A stretch of 64,000 nt of DNA. Source: Candidatus Defluviibacterium haderslevense (GTDB lineage Bacteria > Bacteroidota > Bacteroidia > Chitinophagales > Saprospiraceae). Position numbers and translations under genes: made by a program. Positions 28,146-37,313 of this stretch are shown piece after piece. The notes beneath the pieces are model-generated. The model made no database searches. It was not told where the DNA came from and saw nothing but the letters and a program-made list of their open reading frames with translations. The stretch is from positions 3,237,501-3,301,500 of the forward strand of contig JADJRL010000003.1 in the NCBI GenBank assembly GCA_016712225.1, read 5' to 3'. Numbering within the stretch: position 1 is the first letter of the stretch; every line of letters begins with the position of its first letter.

Positions 28146-29351
28146 TTATGATTTAAGAATTTCTTTAACCAAATCAGCTGCTTCCTGAAGTAAAATGGCG
28201 GAGTGAACTTTTAGTCCTGATTCATCAATAATTTTTTTTGCCAATTCAGCATTTGTTCCTTGTAAACGAACAATTATAGGGACATTAATATTACCTAAAT
28301 TATGATAAGCATCAACAATCCCTTGCGCCACTCGATCACAACGTACAATGCCTCCAAAAATATTTACCAATATTGCTTTTACATTTGGATCTTTAAGGAT
28401 AATTCTGAAAGCTTGTTCCACACGTGTGGCATCTGCTGTTCCTCCTACATCTAGGAAATTAGCAGGGTTTCCACCTGACAATTTAATGATATCCATCGTT
28501 GCCATCGCCAAACCTGCTCCATTGACCATGCAGCCCACATTACCATCTAAATTTACAAAATTTAAATTATATTTTTTCGCTTCAAGGTCCGTTGGATCTT
28601 CTTCTAACTCATCGACCATGGCTTCAAGGTCAGAATGCCTGAATGCTGCATTTTCATCTATTGCAAATTTACAATCCACAGCAATAATTCGATCATCGGC
28701 AGTATGAAGACAAGGATTAATTTCTATTAAGGTCGCATCTGATTGTTGAAATGCTTTATATAAATTTTTAATAAACAAACACATTTCTTTGAATGCCTTG
28801 CCGGAAAGATTTAAAGCAAAAGCAATTTTTCTTCCCTGGAAATCTTGAAATCCAAGTGCCGGATCAACATACTCTTTATGAACGAGATGTGGTGTTTCTT
28901 CTGCGACTTTTTCAATATCCATACCACCTTGGGTAGAATATATAATGACATTCTTTTGTGAAGCCCGATCTGTTAATATGGAGAAATAATATTCTTTGCA
29001 TGCATTGAAATCCGGAGCATATGAATCCTCTGCAATAAGTACCTTGCGCACCAGTTTTCCTTCTCCATTCATGCCTCCCGGAGTCTGCGGTGTTTTCAAC
29101 ATCATGCCTAGAATTGCAGATGCGTAAGTCCTAACGTCTTCTTTATTTTTAGCTAGTTTGACACCACCGCCTTTTCCACGGCCTCCTGCATGTATTTGTG
29201 CTTTAACGACAACAAATTCTGTGTTGGTTTCTTTTTGTAAGACATCAAATGCAGCTACTGCTTCTTCAACTGTGTTGGCTAATATTCCTTTTTGAATAGG
29301 AATTCCAAATTGCTTAAGTACTTCTTTTCCTTGATATTCGTGTAGATTCAT
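28146..29351 (-). CDS. sucC: succinate-CoA ligase (ADP-forming) subunit beta
   Basis: TCA-cycle enzyme subunit, 401 aa, the normal size. ATP-grasp N terminus MNLHEYQGKEVLKQFGIPI, nucleotide-binding QIHAGGRGKGGGVKLAKN, GCMVNGAGLAMATMD, the GG(T/S) loop FLDVGGTADA and ILVNIFGGIVRCD. The alpha subunit sucD is not adjacent, which is common in Bacteroidota. It lies between the M43 protease gene (2-bp gap) and xseA (0-bp gap). Confidence 0.97.
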   Translation of the reverse strand: MNLHEYQGKEVLKQFGIPIQKGILANTVEEAVAAFDVLQKETNTEFVVVKAQIHAGGRGKGGGVKLAKNKEDVRTYASAILGMMLKTPQTPGGMNGEGKLVRKVLIAEDSYAPDFNACKEYYFSILTDRASQKNVIIYSTQGGMDIEKVAEETPHLVHKEYVDPALGFQDFQGRKIAFALNLSGKAFKEMCLFIKNLYKAFQQSDATLIEINPCLHTADDRIIAVDCKFAIDENAAFRHSDLEAMVDELEEDPTDLEAKKYNLNFVNLDGNVGCMVNGAGLAMATMDIIKLSGGNPANFLDVGGTADATRVEQAFRIILKDPNVKAILVNIFGGIVRCDRVAQGIVDAYHNLGNINVPIIVRLQGTNAELAKKIIDESGLKVHSAILLQEAADLVKEILKS

Positions 29352-29353
29352 TA

Positions 29354-30823
29354 TTATGGATTGGTAACTATAAATTTTGTAGATTGATTTCCAGTATTTG
29401 ATTTCATAATCAAATAATAAAGTCCTGCTTTTAATTGGGGAACATCAATACTTATGTGATCTTGTGTATTGATAGGATTAAACAACATTATGGTTTTTCC
29501 AGTAAGATCTTGAATGGCAATTGAAAGAATACGATCCGTATTTTTGTTTTCAAGATAAAGTTTTTGTCCACTTTGTACCGGGCTAGGGTAAAGTTTAATG
29601 GTGGTATTAATTTCTGCTTGTTGATTCGAACTCAGTAATGATCCAACTACAGTATGGTATTTCGAAAATGGTGTACAGAAATTAAAGGCATTTAAAGGTT
29701 TAATTCTCCAGTAATGATTTTTGCCAAGCACTAAAGAATCAGTTTGATAGAAAGGCGTTTTTAGATACACCGTTTTTAATACTGCTGTGAAAATATCATT
29801 TCTGGATAATTGAAATATATATCCATCAGCTCCAGGGACAGGATCCCAAGTGAATGTTGGGTTTTTGTAATAAATAGTGCTTGAATCCAATGGTTTGAAC
29901 GAGGAATAATCAATATTAGAAATGGCTTTGAACTCTATTTGATTTCTTTTCAGATAACTTCTATTAAATGAATAGAAATTATTCATGTCTGCCATTTGTT
30001 CAGTTGAGAATCTATTCATGCATGCGTCAGAGGCATATGACATAAACAAGGTTCCATCAGAAGTAAAAGAAACGCCATTTTTATCAATTTGAACCAGAGT
30101 GCTTTTTTTATTACCATCACATGACCATCGGTTACTGATATAATCTGGATAGGTGTCACAGAAATGATCGGCTTGATTATGACATTGATCGCGCACAACA
30201 TTTTCAATTTCAGTCCTAACCTGGGATTGATATTCCTCAGTAGGTTTACTACTATTATATACGATACCTTCCCATCCAAAGAACGTATGTCCAAGAGAAA
30301 AATAGTGCCCTAATTCATGAGCCCATGTATGAGACTTTTTGCCTAGACAACCCTTGCTTAAAGCAACTCCATCGCCACGATAAGTAAAATAACCACAATT
30401 TCCCGCTGGGTTTGAAACTATATAACAATTGACCATATTGGGTACATTGCTTTGGATCATCATTTCTTCACCCGGGTTATAGGTGAGGTGGGTATTCCAG
30501 GCTGTTTTATTGATATAATTGACCGGATTTTCTAAATAAAATTGTAATCCTGAGGGTTCAAAATCTTCATTTAGCGTACAGATGGATTCCATGAGATTAA
30601 GATAACTATATCCTGCAGATCCATTATCGTCTTGAACAATATGAACCTGAAGTGGAACATAAGTGGGTAATTGAGAAAACTCTTTATGTTGATCCACTGG
30701 TATTTTTCTGGATTGAATCAATGTGGATTGACTTCCAAAACTTGTTCCACAAAAAGACTCAGGATTTTGAGCGGACAATACAACAGGACATAATCCTAAT
30801 AAGATTAATTTTATTGATTTCAT
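29354..30823 (-). CDS. secreted M43-type zinc metalloprotease with T9SS sorting domain (copy 1)
   Basis: Signal peptide MKSIKLILLGLCPVVLSAQ, then the conserved FCGTS start shared with its neighbour. Catalytic zinc motif HELGHYFSLGHTFFGWE (HExxH plus a third His) and a downstream Met-turn region LFMSYASDACMNRFSTEQ place it in the pappalysin-like M43 family. A fibronectin/Ig-like segment (about 310-390) is followed by a type A T9SS C-terminal sorting domain (LYPSPVQSGQKLYLEN...GLYYLIMKS). It is therefore exported by the type IX system and surface-attached or released. Tandem paralogue of the next gene upstream, 20 bp away; 2 bp before sucC. Confidence 0.9.
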   Translation of the reverse strand: MKSIKLILLGLCPVVLSAQNPESFCGTSFGSQSTLIQSRKIPVDQHKEFSQLPTYVPLQVHIVQDDNGSAGYSYLNLMESICTLNEDFEPSGLQFYLENPVNYINKTAWNTHLTYNPGEEMMIQSNVPNMVNCYIVSNPAGNCGYFTYRGDGVALSKGCLGKKSHTWAHELGHYFSLGHTFFGWEGIVYNSSKPTEEYQSQVRTEIENVVRDQCHNQADHFCDTYPDYISNRWSCDGNKKSTLVQIDKNGVSFTSDGTLFMSYASDACMNRFSTEQMADMNNFYSFNRSYLKRNQIEFKAISNIDYSSFKPLDSSTIYYKNPTFTWDPVPGADGYIFQLSRNDIFTAVLKTVYLKTPFYQTDSLVLGKNHYWRIKPLNAFNFCTPFSKYHTVVGSLLSSNQQAEINTTIKLYPSPVQSGQKLYLENKNTDRILSIAIQDLTGKTIMLFNPINTQDHISIDVPQLKAGLYYLIMKSNTGNQSTKFIVTNP

Positions 30824-30843
30824 TTAGATGATTAACTTAAGCT

Positions 30844-32361
30844 TTAGTCTATTATGATTTTGCCCGATTTGGTATATCCTCCAAGTATGAGTTGGTAAAA
30901 ATATACCCCTTGGTTAGGGACTGTATTTGTTAAATTATTCTCTCCAGCATTAATGTTCAGTACTTGATTTGAAATCAATTTTCCTTCTGCATTAAAAACT
31001 TTAAATCCACCCTCGCTATTATGATTAGCTGTAACCAATAGATTGAATTGATTTATTCCAGTTGCATAAACATGTGCTGAAATAACATCGGGATTCAAGT
31101 CATTGGTAGCTACATTGAATTTCCCGGAGGTAAAAGTCATAGGCGTAGCTAATGCATTGCAAAAACTATTGGAATTATATGCAAACACCCTCCATGCATA
31201 TTTTTTATTTGGTGAAAATGTAAGGGTTGTATCAGTTCGAGTAGTAATTAAATATTTAGGATTAACTGAAATGACGGTTTCACCATATTCAATTACATAA
31301 TGTGTAGCATTAGGAACTGCTTGCCATTTCATCAAAACTTTATCATAATAATTCGTAAAAGTACCATTCGTAGGTTCTACAATAATTGGATTAGATGCTA
31401 CATCAGGTAATGGATTATACACAGGTATTCTAAGAAAACCACGTTTAGATGACAAAAGATCTTGTGCAATAGCATTTTTTTGTTCCTGTGAAAAGTATTG
31501 ATGACAATTTAAAAAATAACTCATGATATTTTTCTCATCAGGATCAAGCGGTACATCATCCGGATCTTTTGCGCATAAATTATAATTGCATCCATTGAAT
31601 CCGAATCCCAAATTATAATCTGCTGGAGTATCACAAAATCCATCAGCAGCCAACTTGCATATTTGATTTCCATTAAGCAATTTAGCTCTATCTACATATT
31701 CTACAAGAATATTTTGATTGTTGTAAAAAATGCTCTTTGGTGTAGGTACATTACAATTATATGTGGTTCCTTCCCAGCCATAAAAAGTATGATTTAAACT
31801 AAAAAAATGTCCGATTTCATGACCCAGAACATAACCATCATTTAATTGACCACGTTCAATTCCAGTAACTAAATAATCGCCACCTGGTGTATAAAAAGCT
31901 AAAACATCAGTATTTCCACCATTTGCAATTTTTGCACAAAACAGATTTATAGCATTTCTATTTTTGCTGTTGAATTGCTTCGCGTATGATTCCCCAAAAG
32001 CACTTGAAGGATCATCATATAGAAAAGTATTGTTTATGAAATTGATGTTTTTAAGAAAGAAAATGATATTCTGATCTTTATAAACTTCATTTATTTTGCA
32101 TAAATTCTCGAATACCTTGGTAACCTTAAGACGTCCTGTTCCATCATCTTTAGCTACTAAATGGTAGGTAATAGGCACATAGGTAGGGGCTCCGGATCTT
32201 GAAGCAAAGATATGCCCTAAGTTTGCTCTGTTTTCTAACATTCTGGCCTTAATCTCAGCTTGATCTTCCATTGAAGTGCCACAGAAACCTTTAAATGTTT
32301 GAGAATAGGCTAAATGACTGATAAAGAACAACATTAATAGTGAAAAGCCACCTTTACTCAT
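30844..32361 (-). CDS. secreted M43-type zinc metalloprotease with T9SS sorting domain (copy 2)
   Basis: 505 aa from ATG 32361; the frame extends to a TTG at 32397 but the signal peptide (SLLMLFFISHLAYSQ) suits the internal ATG. Shares with copy 1 the FCGTS N terminus, the zinc motif HEIGHFFSLNHTFYGWEG and a Met-turn stretch DEKNIMSYFLNCHQYFSQEQ. It ends in an Ig-like segment and a T9SS sorting domain (GFKVFNAEGKLISNQ...VYFYQLILGGYTKSGK). First gene of the leftward protease/protease/sucC/xseA/xseB run, with its own -7 box 34 bp upstream. The tandem arrangement implies local duplication and divergence. Confidence 0.9.
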   Translation of the reverse strand: MSKGGFSLLMLFFISHLAYSQTFKGFCGTSMEDQAEIKARMLENRANLGHIFASRSGAPTYVPITYHLVAKDDGTGRLKVTKVFENLCKINEVYKDQNIIFFLKNINFINNTFLYDDPSSAFGESYAKQFNSKNRNAINLFCAKIANGGNTDVLAFYTPGGDYLVTGIERGQLNDGYVLGHEIGHFFSLNHTFYGWEGTTYNCNVPTPKSIFYNNQNILVEYVDRAKLLNGNQICKLAADGFCDTPADYNLGFGFNGCNYNLCAKDPDDVPLDPDEKNIMSYFLNCHQYFSQEQKNAIAQDLLSSKRGFLRIPVYNPLPDVASNPIIVEPTNGTFTNYYDKVLMKWQAVPNATHYVIEYGETVISVNPKYLITTRTDTTLTFSPNKKYAWRVFAYNSNSFCNALATPMTFTSGKFNVATNDLNPDVISAHVYATGINQFNLLVTANHNSEGGFKVFNAEGKLISNQVLNINAGENNLTNTVPNQGVYFYQLILGGYTKSGKIIID

Positions 32362-32394
32362 GATTGATTTTTTTAATTTGTTTAAAAATTGGTC

Positions 32395-32402
32395 CAAAAT
32401 TA
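32395..32402 (-). promoter_or_regulatory. Bacteroidota -7 promoter box (TAATTTTG on minus)
   Basis: TAATTTTG on the minus strand, 33 bp before the ATG of the second M43 protease. It would drive the protease/sucC/xseAB run and is back to back with the mdh box at 32428. Confidence 0.5.
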
Positions 32403-32427
32403 GGATATTAATTTCATTTCAAATGAT

Positions 32428-32435
32428 TAGTTTTG
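32428..32435 (+). promoter_or_regulatory. Bacteroidota -7 promoter box (TAGTTTTG)
   Basis: TAGTTTTG lies 39 bp upstream of the mdh ATG, which gives a normal-length leader. Forms a divergent pair with the box at 32395-32402. Confidence 0.55.
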
Positions 32436-32474
32436 CGAAATAATTGATCCCCTCACTAAATACAACGTCTGAAA

Positions 32475-33410
32475 ATGAATAAAGTTACTGTTATAGGTGC
32501 CGGAAATGTGGGTGCTACTGTCGCTAATGTATTGGCACATAAAGATTTTATTAAAGAAATAGTTCTTGTAGATATCAAAGCCGAAATGTCCCAAGGAAAG
32601 GCTTTAGATACCTGGCAACAAGCACCTGTAGATCATTATTCCACCCGGTTAATGGGTACTGATGATTACAAGTTCACAGCAAATTCTGATGTTGTAGTTA
32701 TTACTGCCGGACTCCCTAGAAAACCCGGAATGACTCGAGACGATCTTATTAGTACGAACGCAGGTATTGTTAATTCAGTTACCGCTTCGATTATGAAATA
32801 TTCAGAAAACCCAATCATTATTGTGGTTTCTAATCCTTTAGATGTAATGACTTATGCCACTTATAAAGTGAGTGGATTGAATGCTTCACGTGTGATCGGG
32901 ATGGCTGGTGTCTTGGATACTGCACGATATCGGGCTTTTTTAGCAGAGGCTTTGGATGTTTCGCCTAAAGATATTCAAGCTATTTTGATGGGTGGACATG
33001 GTGATTCCATGGTGCCATTGCCAAGATTCACAACTGTGTCTGGAATTCCGGTTACGGAGCTCATGGATGCCGAAACATTGAACCAAATTATCGAAAGAAC
33101 CAAATATGGTGGGGGAGAGTTGGTTAAACTTATGGGGACTTCTGCTTGGTATGCTCCGGGAGCTGCTGCAGCTCAAATGGTTGAAGCCATACTAAAGGAT
33201 GAAAAACGAATTTTTCCATGTTGTGTTAAATTAAATGGCGAATATGGATTAAAAGATGTTTTTGTTGGAGTTCCTGTTAAGTTGGGCCGCAATGGAATAG
33301 AGAATATATACGAATTGAAATTAAATGATCAGGAGACGCAATTGCTAAAACAATCTGCTGATGAGGTATTGAGTACCATGCATGTGTACGACGCTTTGCC
33401 AAAACAATAA
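32475..33410 (+). CDS. mdh: malate dehydrogenase (NAD-dependent)
   Basis: LDH-like malate dehydrogenase of 311 aa, oxidising malate to oxaloacetate in the TCA cycle. NAD-binding GAGNVGATVANVLA with acidic Asp33 (LVDIKA, NAD preference). Substrate and active-site segments: TAGLPRKPGMTRDDL (Arg pair), NPLDVMTYATYKVSG, GMAGVLDTARYRAFLAEAL and the catalytic His in LMGGHGDSMVPL. The arginine in GLPRKPGM indicates malate rather than lactate. Transcribed alone from a recognisable -7 box. Confidence 0.97.
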   Translation: MNKVTVIGAGNVGATVANVLAHKDFIKEIVLVDIKAEMSQGKALDTWQQAPVDHYSTRLMGTDDYKFTANSDVVVITAGLPRKPGMTRDDLISTNAGIVNSVTASIMKYSENPIIIVVSNPLDVMTYATYKVSGLNASRVIGMAGVLDTARYRAFLAEALDVSPKDIQAILMGGHGDSMVPLPRFTTVSGIPVTELMDAETLNQIIERTKYGGGELVKLMGTSAWYAPGAAAAQMVEAILKDEKRIFPCCVKLNGEYGLKDVFVGVPVKLGRNGIENIYELKLNDQETQLLKQSADEVLSTMHVYDALPKQ

Positions 33411-33553
33411 TATAGCTTTTAAGAACTTATAAGGTTTTTAATTTCTAAAACATAATCTTGTAATCACCTAATGGTTTCGTGTTCTTAGATATTAATTGTA
33501 TTAATGTACATTTCTCGCTTTAAACTATAAGAGTCCATTCTTGTTAATTTAGC

Positions 33554-34081
33554 ATGTTAAGAGTTCTTGAGGTGTTAAAGGATATGAAAACCAATGAGGG
33601 GTATTCCTTAATGGAAATATCCAATCAAAAGAATGTATTGTTGGTTTTTTTACGTCACTTTGGTTGTTCTTTTTGTAGAGAAGCCATGCAGGAAATTTCC
33701 ATTTTGGATAAAGATTTGGATCATGAAAGTACAGCCATCATATTGGTTCATATGTCTTCTGAAGAAATTGCTGTGAATTATTTTAGGCGTTACAAAATTG
33801 AACATTTACTAAGAATTTCTGACCTTGATTGTACTTATTATAAGCATTTTGGATTGATAAAGGGAACTTTTAATCAATTGTTTGGATTTCGATCATGGGT
33901 ACGTGGGATTGAGGCAAGTTTGATCAAGGGACATGGATGGGGGCATCAACTTGGAGATGGCTTCCAAATGCCCGGAGTGTTTTTCATTTCAAAAGGAAAA
34001 ATATTGAGTGAATTCAAACACAAGTATGCATCCGATAAGCCCGACTATCTCAGCATGATGAATTTAAAACAACCACAATAA
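33554..34081 (+). CDS. thioredoxin-fold peroxiredoxin-like protein (AhpC/TSA, SelL-related)
   Basis: 175-aa cytosolic thioredoxin-fold protein. The active-site stretch VFLRHFGCSFCREAMQEI has a CxxC (Cys-Ser-Phe-Cys), typical of the AhpC/TSA-like SelL-related group often annotated as peroxiredoxin-like. The C-terminal half has the cis-Pro segment QMPGVFFISKGKI. Probably a thiol reductase or peroxidase; substrate not readable. Followed 27 bp later by an exported protein on the same strand. Confidence 0.78.
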   Translation: MLRVLEVLKDMKTNEGYSLMEISNQKNVLLVFLRHFGCSFCREAMQEISILDKDLDHESTAIILVHMSSEEIAVNYFRRYKIEHLLRISDLDCTYYKHFGLIKGTFNQLFGFRSWVRGIEASLIKGHGWGHQLGDGFQMPGVFFISKGKILSEFKHKYASDKPDYLSMMNLKQPQ

Positions 34082-34108
34082 GGATCAAGTCTCATTCGTT
34101 TAAAAAAC

Positions 34109-34996
34109 ATGTTAAAAAGGCTTTTGTTTCACCTTAGTTTTATTGGATTATTCATTCCATCCTATGTGTTTTGTCAATCAGAATCATGGTTACCTACAGA
34201 CAGTTTAGATTTTTGGTCTGATGTTATGTTTAATTCCAAAAAATATGAATACCGGCAATTAGGAGCACAGCATGTTAAAGACTTTCTATGTAGGTCACAG
34301 CTTATTCATTCCAATCCTATCCTAAATCCTAATATAGTAAAATTAATGCCCATTGATCAATCATTCCAGCTTTATACCTGGCAATATGAAGGTCAGGAGG
34401 GTAATTGGATTTATGATGGAGTCATGGTGTTGAAATCTGGAGCATTGGTCAAATTAACCAGAGAAGAACGGGATTATGAAAGAATTAGATTTGAAACATT
34501 CAATGCTGATACTTGGTATGGTGCAGTTTATTTTTATTTGATCCCTAAAACATTTGGATCAGATGATCACTACATATTAATTGGTTTTGCTCAAAATGGC
34601 AATAATGAAAAATTCAAAATAGTAGAACCTTTATCATTAGTAAACGGAAGACCAATTTTTGGCAAAGCAGAATTTATTGCTGTGGATGAAGATAAGAAAA
34701 AGGAAGCCAAATCCAGAATTGTAATCAGATATTCACAGGAAGCGAATTGTTCTGTAACTTTTAATGAAGCAGAAAATCAGATCGTTTACGATCACATTAC
34801 AAGTTATGAAGATCCCAATGCGGCTAATTTAATACGATTTATTCCGGACGGCACTTATGAAGCCTATGACTACAAAAACGGCGTCTGGAATTATGTAGAA
34901 AAATTAAAAAATACGGAAGTAAAAACGCCACCTCGCGAGCATCCTATTTTGGACAATAAAAGTAAAAATATCTTCGGAAAACCTGTGAAGAAATAA
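34109..34996 (+). CDS. exported protein of unknown function
   Basis: 295 aa with a clear signal peptide (MLKRLLFHLSFIGLFIPSYVFCQS). The mature part is beta-rich with aromatic and charged residues (LYTWQYEGQEGNWIYDGVM, WYGAVYFYLIPKTFG, YILIGFAQNGNNEKFKIVEP). I recognise the general look of a conserved Bacteroidota periplasmic protein but cannot name a domain. It shares a strand and probably a transcript with the redoxin gene upstream. Confidence 0.65.
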   Translation: MLKRLLFHLSFIGLFIPSYVFCQSESWLPTDSLDFWSDVMFNSKKYEYRQLGAQHVKDFLCRSQLIHSNPILNPNIVKLMPIDQSFQLYTWQYEGQEGNWIYDGVMVLKSGALVKLTREERDYERIRFETFNADTWYGAVYFYLIPKTFGSDDHYILIGFAQNGNNEKFKIVEPLSLVNGRPIFGKAEFIAVDEDKKKEAKSRIVIRYSQEANCSVTFNEAENQIVYDHITSYEDPNAANLIRFIPDGTYEAYDYKNGVWNYVEKLKNTEVKTPPREHPILDNKSKNIFGKPVKK

Positions 34997-35098
34997 ATGG
35001 GATAAAATATTTCAATCTATTACATTTTAAATAAATGATTATGAAACATTGTTGTAATTATTTAAGACCAAGTACTTTGGAGGCGATCAATGTTGCTG

Positions 35099-35117
35099 CG
35101 ACGGATGTAATCCGTCG
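35099..35117. repeat. 8-bp-stem hairpin in the 282-bp intergenic region
   Basis: CGACGGAT-GTA-ATCCGTCG is a perfect 8-bp inverted repeat with a 3-nt loop, more GC-rich than its surroundings, between convergent genes (34109 and tilS). No U-run follows it, so it is not a standard terminator. Its look is REP-like. The rest of 34997-35278 holds no ORF or tRNA that I can see. Confidence 0.4.
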
Positions 35118-35278
35118 AATAAGATAAATTCATATTGTTTTTGGCGACTTGTCTCGTTCGAAGCAACGGTACATTTTTGCCTGATTTTTGTAAAAAAGAT
35201 GACAAAAACTAACCTTTATTTTTTTTACTACCATTGTTACAATAACTGAATATTTTCTTCTCAAAAAGTCAATAAACA

Positions 35279-36601
35279 TTAAATGTTGGTCCAAGTAAAC
35301 ACAAGTATTTCATCAGTTTGATCCGTAACTTGAAGTGCATGACTCATCATCCTATTTACAATCCACAAAACTTCTTGACCTGATGCGATCACAAGTATTT
35401 GGTGTTTTTGATGAATCGGAATTTTTAAATTAGTAAACACATCTTGAAGTTTTTTTGACTGGCCTTTCATGCCGAAGGGTCTAATGAAATCTCCTGATTG
35501 CCAGTTTCTAAGCGTTATAGGAAATTGGATTGAAGCAGCATCAACATAAATACGGTCAGTAGGTGCATTGATATAAACCGGATTTAAGACATCGTGCTTT
35601 ATTTTGTGAATATTAAGTTGACCGAGTGGATGTGTAATGCTTTGATCATTTTCGTGAATCACATAACTTGATTCGGATTCAAGTTCTGATTTATTATGAA
35701 AGATATAAATAACCTGTCGATCAATGATCAATTTTTTGTGGTGCTGCGAAGTGAATTGTTTCCCACTGTCATGCAGGTGTTTTTTTATTTCGGCAATTGT
35801 ATTAATGTGGAATCCAAGTTCGGAGAGGTATTCAAATAAGTAATAATCTTCAGGACTGTTTAGGATTTTAATCTGAATACCATTTTCAATTTCTACTACA
35901 TTGTTTTTTTTCCAATTGGATTGATAGAAATCTATTAAGTGTTGTGCAGATTCAAGATGTTGTATGCTTCGTTGAATAGATAATTCGTAATGAGGAATGC
36001 GCTCCTTGATTTTAGGTAACCATTCAAGCCTAATGAAATTTCTTAAATATTTCGCTTGTTCATTGCTGCTATCTTTTCTGAATTCAATATTGTTTTGGGT
36101 TGCATATTCGTTGATGTCCTCCTGACTCATTTGTAATAAAGGTCTAAATATGGGATAGGTGAAATCCAACATATTGACCAATCCTTTGAGACCTGCGCCT
36201 CTTCCTAAATGCATGAAAAAAGTTTCTATCCGATCGCCATTGTGATGCCCCGTCAAGACGATCTGATATCCATATTCAGTCATTAAACGATGAAAAAAAT
36301 CATATCTTAATTGGCGTGCCTTTTCTTGAATATTTCCCGCATCATTGGGATCAATCGGACAAACCAATGTATGACATTGAAGATGATTAGAATTGGCCCA
36401 ATCATAAACGAATAGGGCATCAAGTTCTGATGCTTCACCTCTCAACTGATAATTGCAATGTGCTACTCCGAATTGAAATCCTACCTTCAGCAATGCATGA
36501 CAAAGAACCATAGAGTCAATCCCTCCACTTACTGCTACCAGTATTTTTTGAGCACCTAGCCAAGGTTGATTTTTAATAAGACTACTGATGATCGGGTTCA
36601 T
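35279..36601 (-). CDS. tilS: tRNA(Ile) lysidine synthetase
   Basis: Converts C34 of the CAU-anticodon tRNA(Ile) to lysidine so that it reads AUA; essential. 440 aa with the PP-loop ATP pyrophosphatase motif VAVSGGIDSMVLCHAL near the N terminus, HCNYQLRGEASELD, TGHHNGDRIETFFMHLGRG, RPLLQMSQEDI and a C-terminal TilS domain with RNWQSGDFIRPFGMKGQSKKLQD. Full-length and intact. Confidence 0.96.
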   Translation of the reverse strand: MNPIISSLIKNQPWLGAQKILVAVSGGIDSMVLCHALLKVGFQFGVAHCNYQLRGEASELDALFVYDWANSNHLQCHTLVCPIDPNDAGNIQEKARQLRYDFFHRLMTEYGYQIVLTGHHNGDRIETFFMHLGRGAGLKGLVNMLDFTYPIFRPLLQMSQEDINEYATQNNIEFRKDSSNEQAKYLRNFIRLEWLPKIKERIPHYELSIQRSIQHLESAQHLIDFYQSNWKKNNVVEIENGIQIKILNSPEDYYLFEYLSELGFHINTIAEIKKHLHDSGKQFTSQHHKKLIIDRQVIYIFHNKSELESESSYVIHENDQSITHPLGQLNIHKIKHDVLNPVYINAPTDRIYVDAASIQFPITLRNWQSGDFIRPFGMKGQSKKLQDVFTNLKIPIHQKHQILVIASGQEVLWIVNRMMSHALQVTDQTDEILVFTWTNI

Positions 36602-36704
36602 TTATCAATAAACGTTAATGAATTGTAAGTTTTAATAGGCCTTTACCTTCATGTGGATCAAAAATAAGATATTTGCTGATTCTCTATCAAATAAAGTTAT
36701 TATT

Positions 36705-37253
36705 ATGAATGGCATATTGCGAATTTTAGTTGTTCTTATCCTTGGTTTTGGAGCTTGCAAAAGCGATAAAAATAAGACTCCTCAGGTCCTATCTGAACAG
36801 ACCAGTCAAGAAGATAATATTGATGTTCGAAAATTGCAAGAGATTAAAACCCCATCACAACCTTATGCAAAGATAGATGCTCCTTTCAAGGACTTATCAA
36901 CAAAGCAAAAACCTTATTTGATGCTCACAGATAGTATCTGGCATTTTTATTTTGCCTTATCATTAAAAGAGCAAGCACCAAAGAAAAATATTTATGAAGG
37001 TGAATGGATAGATTTTCTGGAGAATGGAACCTACAAAAAAGGTCTTTATGATCAAACAACAGATAGTGGCTTGTATTATTATAATTCAAATTCGAAATTT
37101 GTTGAGTTAAGATCTGAAGTTATTGATTCTTCTTCAGAATGGGATGTAAGAGTTGATCCGGATGCTCTTTTGTTGATTGGAACTGCCAAATACAATAATA
37201 ACCCATGGCAGATCAAACTAATGAGGAGGACATTATTTCCAGTTAGGAAATAA
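36705..37253 (+). CDS. small lipoprotein of unknown function
   Basis: Begins at ATG 36705, where MNGILRILVVLILGFGACKSDK forms a lipoprotein signal (Cys after GFGA). An upstream in-frame ATG at 36651 would bury this signal. Mature ~160 residues carry TKQKPYLMLTDSIWHFYFALSLKE and a beta-rich part with EGEWIDFLENGTYKKGLY. The phrase IWHF...EGEWIDF..NGTY looks like a lipocalin-like or stress-response fold, but I cannot assign a family. Divergent from tilS; convergent with mltG. Confidence 0.65.
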   Translation: MNGILRILVVLILGFGACKSDKNKTPQVLSEQTSQEDNIDVRKLQEIKTPSQPYAKIDAPFKDLSTKQKPYLMLTDSIWHFYFALSLKEQAPKKNIYEGEWIDFLENGTYKKGLYDQTTDSGLYYYNSNSKFVELRSEVIDSSSEWDVRVDPDALLLIGTAKYNNNPWQIKLMRRTLFPVRK

Positions 37254-37313
37254 AATAGATTAAAATTATATTTGATGTATTAGGCTTTGTATGAGGTGGT
37301 CAATTGACTTAGA

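Noticed and set aside
34997..35278. tRNA or small RNA gene
   Set aside because: A GTTCGAA string is present but no cloverleaf can be built around it.
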